Positions 1 through 9,566 are shown, counted from the stretch's first letter. The stretch: 64,000 nucleotides of DNA from Deltaproteobacteria bacterium (GCA_016190375.1 JACPQR010000093.1:46223-110222); one strand, 5' to 3'. The notes: generated by a model not told the origin, from the sequence alone. Numbers and translations are program-made.

Positions 1-1927
1 GACCTCGCTCTACGGCGAGGCGCGCGCGCTGTACGCGGAGTTCCTGTCCAGGTACGGCAAGGACCTGCCCAAGGACGAGCGCGCGATCGTCCTGTACCGG
101 CTCGGCGAGTCGAAGCGGCAGGCCGGCGAGATGGAGGCTTCCCTCGGCTCCCTGGCCGAGGCGATCGAGCTCGACCCGCGCAACGTCAAGGCGCTCGAGG
201 CCAAGGCAGCCGTCCACGTCGCGCTGTCCCAGTGGGAAGACGCGATCCGGTCCAAGCGGCTGCTGATGGACCTCGCGAGCGAGACGGAGCGACACTCGCT
301 ACTCGTCGAGGTCGGCGACATGCTCAGCGAGAAGCTCGGGGACAGGCAGAAGGCGGCGAAGAGCTACTCGGCCGCGCTCGAAATCAAGCCGAACGACCGC
401 AACGTGCTGACCCGCCTGATGCAGGTCTACTCCGACGAGAAGGACTGGACGAAGCTCGTCGAGGTCGTCCTCAAGATCGCCGAGCTGATCGACGACCCCC
501 GCCAGCTCGCCAAGTACCACAACACCGCCGCGGCGATCTGCCACCGCGAGGCGGGCAAGCCCGACCAGGCGCTGGGCTACTACGACATGGCGCTCGACAA
601 CGATCCGACGATGCTCAAGGCGTTCGAGGCCATCGTGGAGATCCTCGCGGAGAAGCAGGACTGGGGCGGGCTCGAGCGAGCGTACCGGAAGATGATCTTC
701 CGGTTGCCCAAGGAAGGCGAGGCGGAGACGAAGATCCGGCTCTGGAACTCGCTCGGCGAGATCTATCACCACCGCCTGCAGAACGTGGGGGAGGCGATCT
801 CGTCGTACGAGACCGCGCAGGAGCTGGATCCGTCCAACCGGCGCCGCCTCGAGATGCTGGTTGGGCTTTACGAGACCGACTCCAAGCGCTTTGGCGACCG
901 CGCCGTCCGCGCGCACGCGGAGATCCTGAGGCACAGCCCGTACCGGATCGATTCGTACAAGGCGCTGCGCAAGACCTACACGTCGCGCAAGAAGCCGGAC
1001 GAGGCCTGGTGTCTGTGCGCCGCGCTGACGAACCTGAACATGGCGGAGCCCGACGAGCAGTCGTTCTTCGAGAAGCACCGCGCCACGACCCCCGCGCACG
1101 CGCTCGAGAAGCTGAACGAGGACGCGTGGACGAGGTTCTTGATGCACCCCGACGCATCGCCGCTCATCACGTCGATCTTCTCCACCATCACCCCCGCCGT
1201 GCTGGGCGTCCGCGCCAAGACGTGGGCGAGCTACGGAGTCGATCGGGTCAAGGACAAGCGGGACCTCGCGAAGGACGATCACCCGGTCGTCCGGACGGTC
1301 CACTACGCGGTCGGCGTCCTGGGCCTGAACGCCCCCGAGGTGTTCGTCCGACCGAACGACAAGGAGGGACTGACGCTGGGGCACACTCAACCCCCGAGCC
1401 TAGTCATCGGCGGGATCTCGCTCGACGGCGGCGACCCGCAGCGCATGTCGTTCGACGTGGCGCGCGCCCTGACCGCCCTGCGTCCTGGCACCTATCTGAG
1501 ACAGCTCGTTCCGACCGGGACGGGCCTGAGGGCATGGCTGCTCGCATCGATCAAGCTGGCCGTGCCGGGCTTCCCCGTGCCGCCCGACCTCGCGCAGCCG
1601 ATCGGCGAGTCGCTCGAGGCGCTCAAGAAGTCCGTGACCGCGGCGGACCGTGACCGGCTGGTCAGCCAGGTCCAGAAGCTCGTCCAGAGCGCCGCGGAGA
1701 TCGACCTCAAGCGCTGGGTGGCGGCCGTCGACTTCACGGCCGACCGCGCCGGGCTCCTGCTCGCGAACGACCTCGAGGTCGCGACGTCGATCATCCGCAA
1801 GAGCGAGGACGACTCGACGAACGCGCCCCAGAAGGATCGGCTCAGGGAGGCGATCCTCTTCTCCGTCAGCGAGTCGTACTTCGCGCTGAGGCAGAAGCTC
1901 GGCATCGCGCTGCGCGCCGCGGGCTGA
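1..1927 (+). CDS. TPR-repeat protein, 5' truncated by window edge
   Basis: Frame is open from nt 2 (TSLYGEARALYAEFLSRYGKDLPKDERAIVLYRLGESKRQAGE...) into ORF 131-1927; repeated TPR-like units (AIELDPRNVKALEAKAAVHVALSQWEDAI, ALEIKPNDRNVLTRLMQVYSDEKDW, YDMALDNDPTMLKAFEAIVEILAEKQDW). Confidence 0.85.
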   Translation, partial: TSLYGEARALYAEFLSRYGKDLPKDERAIVLYRLGESKRQAGEMEASLGSLAEAIELDPRNVKALEAKAAVHVALSQWEDAIRSKRLLMDLASETERHSLLVEVGDMLSEKLGDRQKAAKSYSAALEIKPNDRNVLTRLMQVYSDEKDWTKLVEVVLKIAELIDDPRQLAKYHNTAAAICHREAGKPDQALGYYDMALDNDPTMLKAFEAIVEILAEKQDWGGLERAYRKMIFRLPKEGEAETKIRLWNSLGEIYHHRLQNVGEAISSYETAQELDPSNRRRLEMLVGLYETDSKRFGDRAVRAHAEILRHSPYRIDSYKALRKTYTSRKKPDEAWCLCAALTNLNMAEPDEQSFFEKHRATTPAHALEKLNEDAWTRFLMHPDASPLITSIFSTITPAVLGVRAKTWASYGVDRVKDKRDLAKDDHPVVRTVHYAVGVLGLNAPEVFVRPNDKEGLTLGHTQPPSLVIGGISLDGGDPQRMSFDVARALTALRPGTYLRQLVPTGTGLRAWLLASIKLAVPGFPVPPDLAQPIGESLEALKKSVTAADRDRLVSQVQKLVQSAAEIDLKRWVAAVDFTADRAGLLLANDLEVATSIIRKSEDDSTNAPQKDRLREAILFSVSESYFALRQKLGIALRAAG

Positions 1928-1940
1928 GTATCTTCTCTTC

Positions 1941-1969
1941 CACGATCAGAGCCAGGGGAAGCGGATGAT
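1941..1969. repeat. 29-bp direct repeat, copy A (cacgatcagagccaggggaagcggatgat)
   Basis: 28/29 identical to 2738-2766; on the minus strand encodes IIRFPWL-stop, the C-terminus of the CotH gene at 2743. Confidence 0.85.
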
Positions 1970-2422
1970 TCACTTGCGTGGTGGTCGGCTGGGGCGCGGG
2001 CGAAGCGGTACGACGAGGAGGTCGAAGGCGCGCCCATCGGCCAGCCGAACGACCGCGAAATCGCGGACATCGCGCGTGGCCAGCCTCACGATGTCGAGCT
2101 CTTCCGCCAGAGCAACGATCGTCCCGTCGACCAGGCCGAGCTCGAGCTCGGGATACTCGCCGTCCACCGCCATTGCGCGGTCGATCTGGGCATCCGTCGG
2201 GGGAGCGTACAAGAAGGCGCCACGTCGCAGGTCCTGGACGAGGGAACGCATCGCGTCGCGACGATCCCGCAGGAAGTAGTCGAGCTCGGCGAGGACCAGC
2301 CCGGGGATGTAGCGAGCTACGGCGGCGTCGATGGCGTGACGAAAGGCGGCATGGTCCGGGGCGCCTTCGACCAGGTAGTCGAGGAGCGCACCGGTGTCGC
2401 AGATCAGGGCGGGCTGGCTCAG
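1970..2422 (-). CDS. vapC: VapC-like PIN-domain toxin, full length only from a CTG start (ORF track shows a truncated 93-aa form)
   Basis: Reading the frame upstream of ATG 2251 gives LSQPALICDTGALLDYLVEGAPDHAAFRHAIDAAVARYIPGLVLAELDYFLRDRRDAMRSLV..., a PIN N-terminus with its first Asp; GLVDGTIVALAEELDIVRLATRDVRDF follows. CTG (2422-2420) overlaps the antitoxin stop. Confidence 0.7.
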   Translation of the reverse strand: MSQPALICDTGALLDYLVEGAPDHAAFRHAIDAAVARYIPGLVLAELDYFLRDRRDAMRSLVQDLRRGAFLYAPPTDAQIDRAMAVDGEYPELELGLVDGTIVALAEELDIVRLATRDVRDFAVVRLADGRAFDLLVVPLRPRPSRPPRK

Positions 2423-2712
2423 CGCTCGAGCTCCCGGAACAGCTCGTCCTCGTCACCCCGCTCGCGCAAGCGGTCCCGGATGATTCCGGCCGAACGAGGC
2501 TTGGGATGGGGCCTGAACTGCTCGAGCGAGCGCCGGAGCTGGTTGCGAATGAACTCCGACCGCGACACGCCCTGCTGTCGCGCTGCGCGGCCCAGCAGCC
2601 GGTCCAGGTCCGCATCCAGGATGATCGTGGTCGCCCGCTTCCGAGCAGACAGTGCCATGACTTCTATGTAACTTGGCCCAACCCGGCACGCAAGGCCCCG
2701 AGTTGCGGCCAA
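2419..2712 (-). CDS. vapB: Ribbon-helix-helix (VapB-like) antitoxin
   Basis: RATTIILDADLDRLLGRAARQQGVSRSEFIRNQLRRSLEQF is an RHH/CopG-type motif; directly upstream of the PIN gene. Confidence 0.75.
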   Translation of the reverse strand: MAATRGLACRVGPSYIEVMALSARKRATTIILDADLDRLLGRAARQQGVSRSEFIRNQLRRSLEQFRPHPKPRSAGIIRDRLRERGDEDELFRELER

Positions 2713-2737
2713 GCGAGCATTCGGCGGCGCGACCCTG

Positions 2738-2766
2738 CACGCTCAGAGCCAGGGGAAGCGGATGAT
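2738..2766. repeat. 29-bp direct repeat, copy B (overlaps 3' end of cotH-like gene)
   Basis: cacgctcagagccaggggaagcggatgat; 28/29 match to 1941-1969. Confidence 0.85.
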
Positions 2767-4509
2767 GTCGGCCGTGAAGCTCCCCGAGACGACCGCGCCG
2801 TCCTCGATCGCGCCCTCGTCGAGAGCGAGCTCGCCGTTCAGGAGGAGCCCGATCTGCGACATCTCGCCCGTCGCTGGCTCGAGCGAGACCAGCGCGGCCC
2901 AGCTCCCACCGAGCCCCAGCGAAAACCGCGCACCCGCCACGAACGTCGCCGGATCGGTCACGGGGAAGTAGCCGATCGCGACCGTACCGTCGTCGAGCGC
3001 TCCGATGACGAGCACCACGGGCAGGCCGGGGTTGTTCGGGTCCCAGCCGGACTCGGACGCGACCGCGACGACCCCGAGCGCCTCCCCGTCGACCTCCGCG
3101 TCGAAGGTCCCCGAGCCGGCCGCGAACGGATCCTCGGCGCCCACCGTCCCGAACGTCGTCGCGAACGTGCCGCTCGCCGTCCCGATGTTCACGAAGCAGG
3201 GCGGGTCCCGCAGGGGCTCGGTCCACTCGGGCGGATCTCGCCCGTCGATCTCCCCGAGAATGCGGCCTCGCTGGGCGCGGACGAAGTCCCTGACGCCCTG
3301 CACCGCGCCTGCGACGCCGACCGCCCCGTCCGGGTCCGCCACGGGCGTGATGATCTCCTCCATTCGATCGATCTGCTCGACGATGCCGTCCTCGTCCCAG
3401 ACCGCGTCGAGCAGATCGCGGAGCCGTTCGAGGTAGCGATCCCGCGATTCCGGGAAGAGGTAAAGACGCCGGGCGAGGATGCCCGTCGCGTACACGGAGG
3501 CGTGATTGCCGCCGAACGGGTTCTGCCCGTAGAAGGTGGCGTCGATCCCCCACGGCATGAACACGAACCGGTCGGACGTCGGGTCGTGGTAGACGAAGAA
3601 GTTGTTCGTGTTCGACGCGTAGCCGTCGACGTGGGCGGTCAGGATCTCCATCGCCCAGTAGGTGAGGAACTGGTCGACGTCGAAGACGGGATCGAGCGCG
3701 TCGAGGAGCGCTCCGTCGGGGCTCTCGAGCGCGCCGACGGCCTCGCCGAGGTCGCCGAAGTCGAGCGCGTCCGCGTCCTTGTTGTCGAAGGATCCGACCC
3801 ACTGGGCGCGGAAGTCGGAGAGCGTGCCCTCGTAGAGGTTGCCGTCCTCGTCGTCGAAGTGGCGACGCAGGAAGTCCTTCCCCATGGACTCGAGGTTGAC
3901 GTACAGGCCGAGGTCGTGCCCGTTGGCGACGACGTGCGCGAAGTTGCAGCGGGGCGCGGGCACGCCCGCCTCGGCGAAGAGCGCATAGCCGAGGCACTGC
4001 CGGACGTACGATGGATCGGAGAGCGAGTTGTTGAGGGTGAGCTTCTCGACGCCGAAGAGCTCCCGGTCCGCGACGTACTCGCCGAAGTCGACCTTCAAGG
4101 AGGGCTTCGTCTCCGACAGCGATCCCAGGAGGCCCTTCTTGCGCACGCCGACGTTCTCGACGGTCTCGCCGTCGACCGTCACGGTCGCGGGGAAGTAGGT
4201 GAACGGGCTCGGGAACGGCTCCGAAAGGCAGTCATCGCCCTCGAGCATGGAGTTGGGATCGCGCGTCTGGAGACGCAGCGCCTCGGCGTCCTCGTCCGAC
4301 ATCTCGATCGAGACCTCGATCACGCGCTCGGGCTCGTACAACCGCACGCTCTCGTCCACGGCGGGACCTGCGTCGCCGTCCGCATCCGCGTCGGAATCGG
4401 CGTCCGCGTCCCCGCCCGCATCGCCGTCCGCCGGCGGCGGCGAGCTGGAGCCCCCGCATCCGGAGCAGGCCATGACAAGGAACGCGACGAGCCCCACCGT
4501 CCAGCGCAT
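2743..4509 (-). CDS. CotH-family (spore-coat kinase-like) lipoprotein
   Basis: Lipobox LVMACSGC, acidic linker GDADADSDADADGDAG, then CotH-like VRKKGLLGSLSETKPSLKVDFGEYV, LNNSLSDPSYVRQCLGYALFAEAGVPAPRCNFAHVVANGHDLGLYVNLE; start at internal Met of the ORF. Confidence 0.8.
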   Translation of the reverse strand: MRWTVGLVAFLVMACSGCGGSSSPPPADGDAGGDADADSDADADGDAGPAVDESVRLYEPERVIEVSIEMSDEDAEALRLQTRDPNSMLEGDDCLSEPFPSPFTYFPATVTVDGETVENVGVRKKGLLGSLSETKPSLKVDFGEYVADRELFGVEKLTLNNSLSDPSYVRQCLGYALFAEAGVPAPRCNFAHVVANGHDLGLYVNLESMGKDFLRRHFDDEDGNLYEGTLSDFRAQWVGSFDNKDADALDFGDLGEAVGALESPDGALLDALDPVFDVDQFLTYWAMEILTAHVDGYASNTNNFFVYHDPTSDRFVFMPWGIDATFYGQNPFGGNHASVYATGILARRLYLFPESRDRYLERLRDLLDAVWDEDGIVEQIDRMEEIITPVADPDGAVGVAGAVQGVRDFVRAQRGRILGEIDGRDPPEWTEPLRDPPCFVNIGTASGTFATTFGTVGAEDPFAAGSGTFDAEVDGEALGVVAVASESGWDPNNPGLPVVLVIGALDDGTVAIGYFPVTDPATFVAGARFSLGLGGSWAALVSLEPATGEMSQIGLLLNGELALDEGAIEDGAVVSGSFTADIIRFPWL

Positions 4510-4628
4510 GCCCATGTGCGGGTGAGAACAGCAAACCGGATGCCAGCACGCGGTCCGAGATCTCCGTGGGCGTGCTGCCGGCGATCGGGCGCCGAAGCGC
4601 TGCTGAGGACGGCAGGTCTCAGACCCCG

Positions 4629-4862
4629 TCACCACTCAGAACGCCCTGCGCAGCCGATGGGCGCCACCGTGACCTGTCTGTCCGCGAACACCTTGATTGC
4701 CTCCTGGCCATTGCCGGCTACCGTCCACACGGGGTCCAAGGCCCCCCGGAACGAGGGCCACCAGCGGGGCTGCTCGATGGTCTCGCCTTCGGCGCTCACC
4801 AGCCAGCCGCCCATCCTGGTCCGAGCGTTGCGAGCGTCGCGAGAAACACGGGCGACGAGCAT
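4629..4862 (-). CDS. Small hypothetical protein (uncertain)
   Basis: 77-aa ORF between two same-strand genes; no recognised motif. Confidence 0.25.
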   Translation of the reverse strand: MLVARVSRDARNARTRMGGWLVSAEGETIEQPRWWPSFRGALDPVWTVAGNGQEAIKVFADRQVTVAPIGCAGRSEW

Positions 4863-4875
4863 TTGCCCAAGACCT

Positions 4876-7389
4876 TCATCTTTCCGCCGTGTGGGAGATG
4901 ACCGTGCGGCCGCCGTTGACGAGCACGTCCTCGAACGTTCGGCCGCCGATCGTGATGTCGTAGCGTCCCTGGTCGAGGAGGATGTCGCCCGCGGGGCCGT
5001 CGTAGACGACCTCGCCTTCCTGTATGACGCTCACCCGAGCGCCGGGAACGTCGCGGGCGTCCGTCAGGGCGCGGGCGCGCAGGACGCCCTGGGCGAGCCC
5101 GGCGCCGGGCGCGAGCTCGGCCGTGACTTCGAGCGTGGAGCCCCGCGGAACGTCGATCCAGAAGCGCCGGTCGCCCTGGATGCAGACCAGCGTCGGCGGC
5201 TGGGTGACGACGCGGGCGAGGCGGAGATCGGCGGCGCCTCCCTGGACCTCGAAGGTCAGGCCCTCGACCGCGACGGCGTCGGACGACCCGTTGTCGATCG
5301 CGAGCGAGACGGCACGGTCGGTCGACGGGCCGCTGGCGATTTCGAGGTGAGCGAGCCCGTAGGCGAACCTGCCGACCTCGAATGGCTGCATCCAGAGCGT
5401 CTGGTCGCCGAGCTCTTCGATGCGGTCGATCACGCTGGCGTAGTAGTCGCCCAGGTAGCCGCCGTTGGGGTCGAGCTCGAAGTCGTGGCTGTAGAAGAAG
5501 AGCGGCACGCTGCTGTTGACGAAAGCGTCGACGGTCTCGGGCTGCAGGAACACGCCGCCGAGCGTAATCGCGAACGCCTCCTCGACGTACGCCATGTCCA
5601 CCTCGTCGAGGTAGTGCCAGCGGTAGTTGGGGACGCGGCCCGCCTCGAGGATGGCGGGCTCGATCATCTGCGGGGCGCTGATGCCCGCGTGGCTGATCAC
5701 GCCCTTGGCGCGCAGGCCCCGCAGGCCATCCGTGTTGATGAACCAGTGGCTCGGCAGGATGTCGAGCCCGTCGTGCGTGCGGGACCCGAACGCCTCGAGC
5801 TCCTCCCCGATCGCGTCGTACAGCTCGCCGGCTGCCTCGGCGTCGAGGAGGTACCAGTCCGCGCCCGCGCAAGCCGGGCACGCGCAGAGGTCGTTTCCGT
5901 CATGGCCGTCTCCGGTGCGCGACAGGACGAGCCAGCCCTCGTCCTCGGCCCGAAGGAACGCTGCCTTGGCTTCCGGGTCCACCCAGCAGTCGGCCGACGC
6001 AGGGTCGCAGCTCAGGGGCACGGGCCAGAAGTCGTAGAGCCCGAGGCCGCCGTAGCACGGCACGTAGTGGGGGCTCGTCAGCATGTACGCCTCGAGCCTG
6101 AAACGCGGATGGGCGTCATGGATCGCCTCGAAGGTGCCGAACGACGCCTGGTGCTCGCCTTTCTGAAGAAACGCCGTCCCGTGATGCTGGAACAACGCCG
6201 CGGGCACCAGGCCATAGGGAGCGTCGAGCCAGGTCGCGCTCGGGACGGCGCGCCGCGCGTCCAGCGCCGCGTGCGCGGCCGCCCGTGCCTCGTCTTCGGT
6301 CGCGGCCGCGGGAGCCACGTCGATGCGGTACGTCGTGCCGTACCGGCGCCCCAGGCCAGGAGCCTCGGCCCACAACGGGTCCCGCGGGGCGGGCCGGGCA
6401 TCGTCAGCGAAGAACGCCACGACTCCGGCCGCGACGTCGTAGGCGGGGGCATCCTCCGCCACGATCTGCAGCGCCCCGTGCCCCGCGTGCATGGAGTGAC
6501 GCAGCGACGGAGACACCGTCACCATCGCGGCCGCCGGACCGAACAGCGAGACTCCTCCTCGCGGGCCGGTTGCGACTGACGCGGCGTCCGACGGGTAGCG
6601 TCCCTCGAGGTCGTCGGCGAGCCAGCGGTCGACGAGGTCCGATCGAAGCACGGGCACCGGGACGTGTACCACCGCGGTCACGAGCGCGTCGGAGCGGGAG
6701 GTGAATCCGTACTCGACGCTCCATCCGGTCTCGTCGAACCAGTACTCGATCGACAGAGAGCCATCATGAACAAGCGCGCCGGACTCGTCGTGGATGCCGC
6801 TCGAAACGAATCGAACGTGGTACAGGGTTCCGGGGACGGTCGTGGCCTCCGCCGTCACGTTTCGCGAGTAGATCCACTTCGCGTACGCCGGTGGGCTCTG
6901 CGCCAGGTACGGGGAGTGGATCGTGGGTCTCGACCAGACGAAGAACGGCTCGGCGTGCGCGAGATCGAACCGCGGGAACAGGAGCGACGTCCCGTAGCAG
7001 CTCGCCGACGTGCACGGCTCCGTCAGGAGCACCCACTCGCCGTCGATCTTCGCCCACAGCTCTCGGATCGTCCCCGCGGCGCCGCCGCCTCCAAGCGGCT
7101 CGTCGACGGCCCCGAGGACGACGCGATACGACCGCCCCTCGATCGCCGGGCAGTCATCGTCGACCGATCGGTCGCAGTCCTCGTCTTCCCCGTCGCACGA
7201 CGTCTCCTCGCTCACGCACTCGAGGCATCGCCCGTCTCGCGAGCAGTAGGTGCCGGAAGCGCACGATGCGCACGGGCCGGAGTCGGCGCTGACGTTCGAG
7301 TCGGAGCCCGCATCGCCGCCCTCGGCCGTCTCATCGTCGCAGCCGGGCAGCCCGACGAGGAGCGCCAATGCCGTCCGTCGCGCCCACAT
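4876..7389 (-). CDS. Large secreted lipoprotein of unknown function
   Basis: MWARRTALALLVGLPGCDDE lipobox, Cys-rich N-terminus (CASCASGTYCSRDGRCLECVSEETSCDGEDEDCD), ~800-aa exported region without a confidently recognised domain. Confidence 0.75.
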   Translation of the reverse strand: MWARRTALALLVGLPGCDDETAEGGDAGSDSNVSADSGPCASCASGTYCSRDGRCLECVSEETSCDGEDEDCDRSVDDDCPAIEGRSYRVVLGAVDEPLGGGGAAGTIRELWAKIDGEWVLLTEPCTSASCYGTSLLFPRFDLAHAEPFFVWSRPTIHSPYLAQSPPAYAKWIYSRNVTAEATTVPGTLYHVRFVSSGIHDESGALVHDGSLSIEYWFDETGWSVEYGFTSRSDALVTAVVHVPVPVLRSDLVDRWLADDLEGRYPSDAASVATGPRGGVSLFGPAAAMVTVSPSLRHSMHAGHGALQIVAEDAPAYDVAAGVVAFFADDARPAPRDPLWAEAPGLGRRYGTTYRIDVAPAAATEDEARAAAHAALDARRAVPSATWLDAPYGLVPAALFQHHGTAFLQKGEHQASFGTFEAIHDAHPRFRLEAYMLTSPHYVPCYGGLGLYDFWPVPLSCDPASADCWVDPEAKAAFLRAEDEGWLVLSRTGDGHDGNDLCACPACAGADWYLLDAEAAGELYDAIGEELEAFGSRTHDGLDILPSHWFINTDGLRGLRAKGVISHAGISAPQMIEPAILEAGRVPNYRWHYLDEVDMAYVEEAFAITLGGVFLQPETVDAFVNSSVPLFFYSHDFELDPNGGYLGDYYASVIDRIEELGDQTLWMQPFEVGRFAYGLAHLEIASGPSTDRAVSLAIDNGSSDAVAVEGLTFEVQGGAADLRLARVVTQPPTLVCIQGDRRFWIDVPRGSTLEVTAELAPGAGLAQGVLRARALTDARDVPGARVSVIQEGEVVYDGPAGDILLDQGRYDITIGGRTFEDVLVNGGRTVISHTAER

Positions 7390-7481
7390 CTGGATGGATC
7401 CTACACCTGCTCTCGTCGCCGGAGGACCATCCGAGGGCTAGCGCAGCTCCCGGTCCGCGGTTCGCGGAAGTCGTCCGCCTC

Positions 7482-7685
7482 TCACCACGAGCCCGTCTGG
7501 CGCTCGCTCTCCCACGCCTCGCAGGGGCTTGCGTAGCCACGGCGCAGGATGTGGCGGAACGCGGCGTAGCTCTGCCAGAAGCGCGCGAAACACGCAGCGA
7601 TGACGCCGCTGGTCGCGATCCCTCGATGCCCGCCGACGCTGCGCCAACCCTTCACCCGCGCTCGAGTCATGTACGCCTCCTCCAC
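7482..7685 (-). CDS. Small hypothetical protein
   Basis: 67-aa ORF (MTRARVKGWRSVGGHRGIATSGVIAACFARFWQSYAAFRHILRRGYASPCEAWES...). Confidence 0.3.
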   Translation of the reverse strand: MEEAYMTRARVKGWRSVGGHRGIATSGVIAACFARFWQSYAAFRHILRRGYASPCEAWESERQTGSW

Positions 7686-7795
7686 GGCTCCGATCCTGCC
7701 CGCCGCGAGCCCGGACCGCCCTTACGCCGATTGCGCGGATCCACGCGCCGCGCGGATTGCCGCGGCTGCCTCGCGCGAGCTACGATGCCGCCGTG

Positions 7796-8017
7796 GTGAC
7801 GCGACTCGCGAGGTGCATCGCGCTCTGTGCCCTCCTCGCCGCGACGGCCGCCGGTTGCGTCAGGGTGCACCCCTGGGAGAGCGAGACGCTCGCGGCGCGA
7901 TCGATGCGGACCGATCCCGACCCGGCCGAGCGCAAGCTCGATGGCCACGTCGAGGAGTACCGGGAGGGGTCGATCGGGGGCTCGGGCGCCGGAGGTGGTG
8001 GTTGCGGCTGCAACTGA
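7796..8017 (+). CDS. DUF4266-type small lipoprotein
   Basis: VTRLARCIALCALLAATAAGCVRVHPWESETLAARSMRTDPDPAERKLDGHVEEYREGSIGGSGAGGGGCGCN: lipobox AAGC, CVRVxPWE, C-terminal GGGGCGCN; GTG start. Confidence 0.8.
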   Translation: MTRLARCIALCALLAATAAGCVRVHPWESETLAARSMRTDPDPAERKLDGHVEEYREGSIGGSGAGGGGCGCN

Positions 8018-9072
8018 TCGGGGCCTGCGTGCTCCTCTTCGCGCCGGCCGCCGGCGCTCAGAGCCTCGAGCGCGAGCCCTGGGGCGGGGCCGTCACGGCC
8101 AAGGTCGCCGCGTACCAGGACGACGACGACACGACGGTGGTCACCTCGCTCGTGGACGGGGAGCTCCGGCTGTCGGTGCCCGTCGCCATCGGCGTCCACG
8201 CGCTCGTCGACGCCGTGTCGAGCGCCTCCGTGGACGTGGTCTCGGCCGCCACTCAGAGGTGGACGGAGGAGCGCGTCGAGGCCGGGCTGCGCTCGAGCTT
8301 CCGCGGGCCCGCGGCCATCGACGCGAGCCTCGGGGTCTCGGGCTCCACCGAGAACGACTGGTCGTCGACGACCGTGCGGGGATCGGTCGGACGTGACTTC
8401 GCGGAGAAGAACACGCGGCTGGACCTCGCGGCCGGCTACACGGCGAATCGTGTGGGGCGCGCGCGGGACCCCGGCTTCGAGGACGACCTCGGCGTCGTGG
8501 TCATCGAGGCCGGAGCGACGCAGCTCCTCGACCCCAGGACGCTCGTCGGCGTCGCCGCGACGCTCTCCGGCAGCCGGGGCTTTCACGCGAGCCCCTATCG
8601 CACCGTCCTCGTGGGCGGCGGTCGCTTCGGCTTTCCGGAGACGCTCCCGGACGAGCGCATGCGCGGCGCGCTGACCGTTCGCGTCCTGAGATCGCTCGCG
8701 CGCCGGATCGGCTGGGAGGCGTCTTACCGCGCCTACGCCGACGACTGGGGCGTGCGCTCGCAGACGCTCGCGTCGTCCCTGGCATTCGAGCTCGGCAGAT
8801 CGTGGGACCTCCGGCTCCGGGCGCGCGGGTACTACCAGTGGGCCGCCGCGTTCTACCGCGAGGAGTACGACGAGCCTCTCGCGTACATGACCTCCGACCG
8901 GGAGCTGGCGACCTTCTGGGACGTCGAGGGTGGCCTCAAGCTCGGCTGGTCGAGCGGGCCATTCGCGATCGACGCGAAGGCCGACGCGATCGTCTACCGC
9001 TTCGTCGACTTCGCGCGCCTCGAGGGGCGCGTCGCCCTCGTGTCGTCTCTCGGAGCGGCCTTCACATGGTGA
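8002..9072 (+). CDS. DUF3570-type protein, predicted outer-membrane beta-barrel
   Basis: TTG start, signal peptide MRLQLIGACVLLFAPAAGAQS; amphipathic strand-like protein ending ..ALVSSLGAAFTW with aromatic C-terminus; overlaps the DUF4266 gene, its usual partner. Confidence 0.75.
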   Translation: MRLQLIGACVLLFAPAAGAQSLEREPWGGAVTAKVAAYQDDDDTTVVTSLVDGELRLSVPVAIGVHALVDAVSSASVDVVSAATQRWTEERVEAGLRSSFRGPAAIDASLGVSGSTENDWSSTTVRGSVGRDFAEKNTRLDLAAGYTANRVGRARDPGFEDDLGVVVIEAGATQLLDPRTLVGVAATLSGSRGFHASPYRTVLVGGGRFGFPETLPDERMRGALTVRVLRSLARRIGWEASYRAYADDWGVRSQTLASSLAFELGRSWDLRLRARGYYQWAAAFYREEYDEPLAYMTSDRELATFWDVEGGLKLGWSSGPFAIDAKADAIVYRFVDFARLEGRVALVSSLGAAFTW

Positions 9073-9566
9073 CCGTGCGTCGGCTCTCGCTCGCGAGCAT
9101 CGCGGGTCTGTGCGCCTGCGTCGCAGGTGGAGCGCTCGACGAGGGCCCGCCGCCGGATCTGGACGAGAACGAGTTCCGGTGCGCCGCCGAGCCGGTGCTG
9201 CTCGCGCGCTGCGCGTTCTTCGCTTGCCATGGATCGAACCGCCGCCCGCTCAGGATCTTCGCGCCCGACAAGCTCCGCACGGGCGTCTCCGCTGCGGATC
9301 GGGCCTCGCCGCTGACGCCCGAGGAGCGCGAGGTGAACTACGACATGGCTCGCGGCTTCGCGCGGACCGCGCCGGACGGAGTACCGCTGCTCGACAAGCC
9401 GCTCGACGTCGAGGCCGGCGGGCGATACCACGGTGGCAAGGACCTCTACGGCGGCGCGGACGTCTTCGAGACCACGGCCGATCCGGGGTATGCGCTCCTC
9501 GAGGGCTGGGTGCGGGGAGAAAAGGCCGCCGACGACTGCCTCCCGACCGGAGCCGTCGGCCCATGA
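9066..9566 (+). CDS. Cytochrome-like lipoprotein with CX4CH motif
   Basis: RCAAEPVLLARCAFFACHGSNRRPLRIFAPDKLR; N-terminal signal; start overlaps the DUF3570 stop. Confidence 0.7.
   Translation: MVTVRRLSLASIAGLCACVAGGALDEGPPPDLDENEFRCAAEPVLLARCAFFACHGSNRRPLRIFAPDKLRTGVSAADRASPLTPEEREVNYDMARGFARTAPDGVPLLDKPLDVEAGGRYHGGKDLYGGADVFETTADPGYALLEGWVRGEKAADDCLPTGAVGP

Noticed and set aside
1978-6579. 1533-aa plus-strand ORF
   Set aside because: Antisense to CotH and the 837-aa lipoprotein; R/E/A/V-rich composition typical of shadow frames in high-GC DNA; no motifs.
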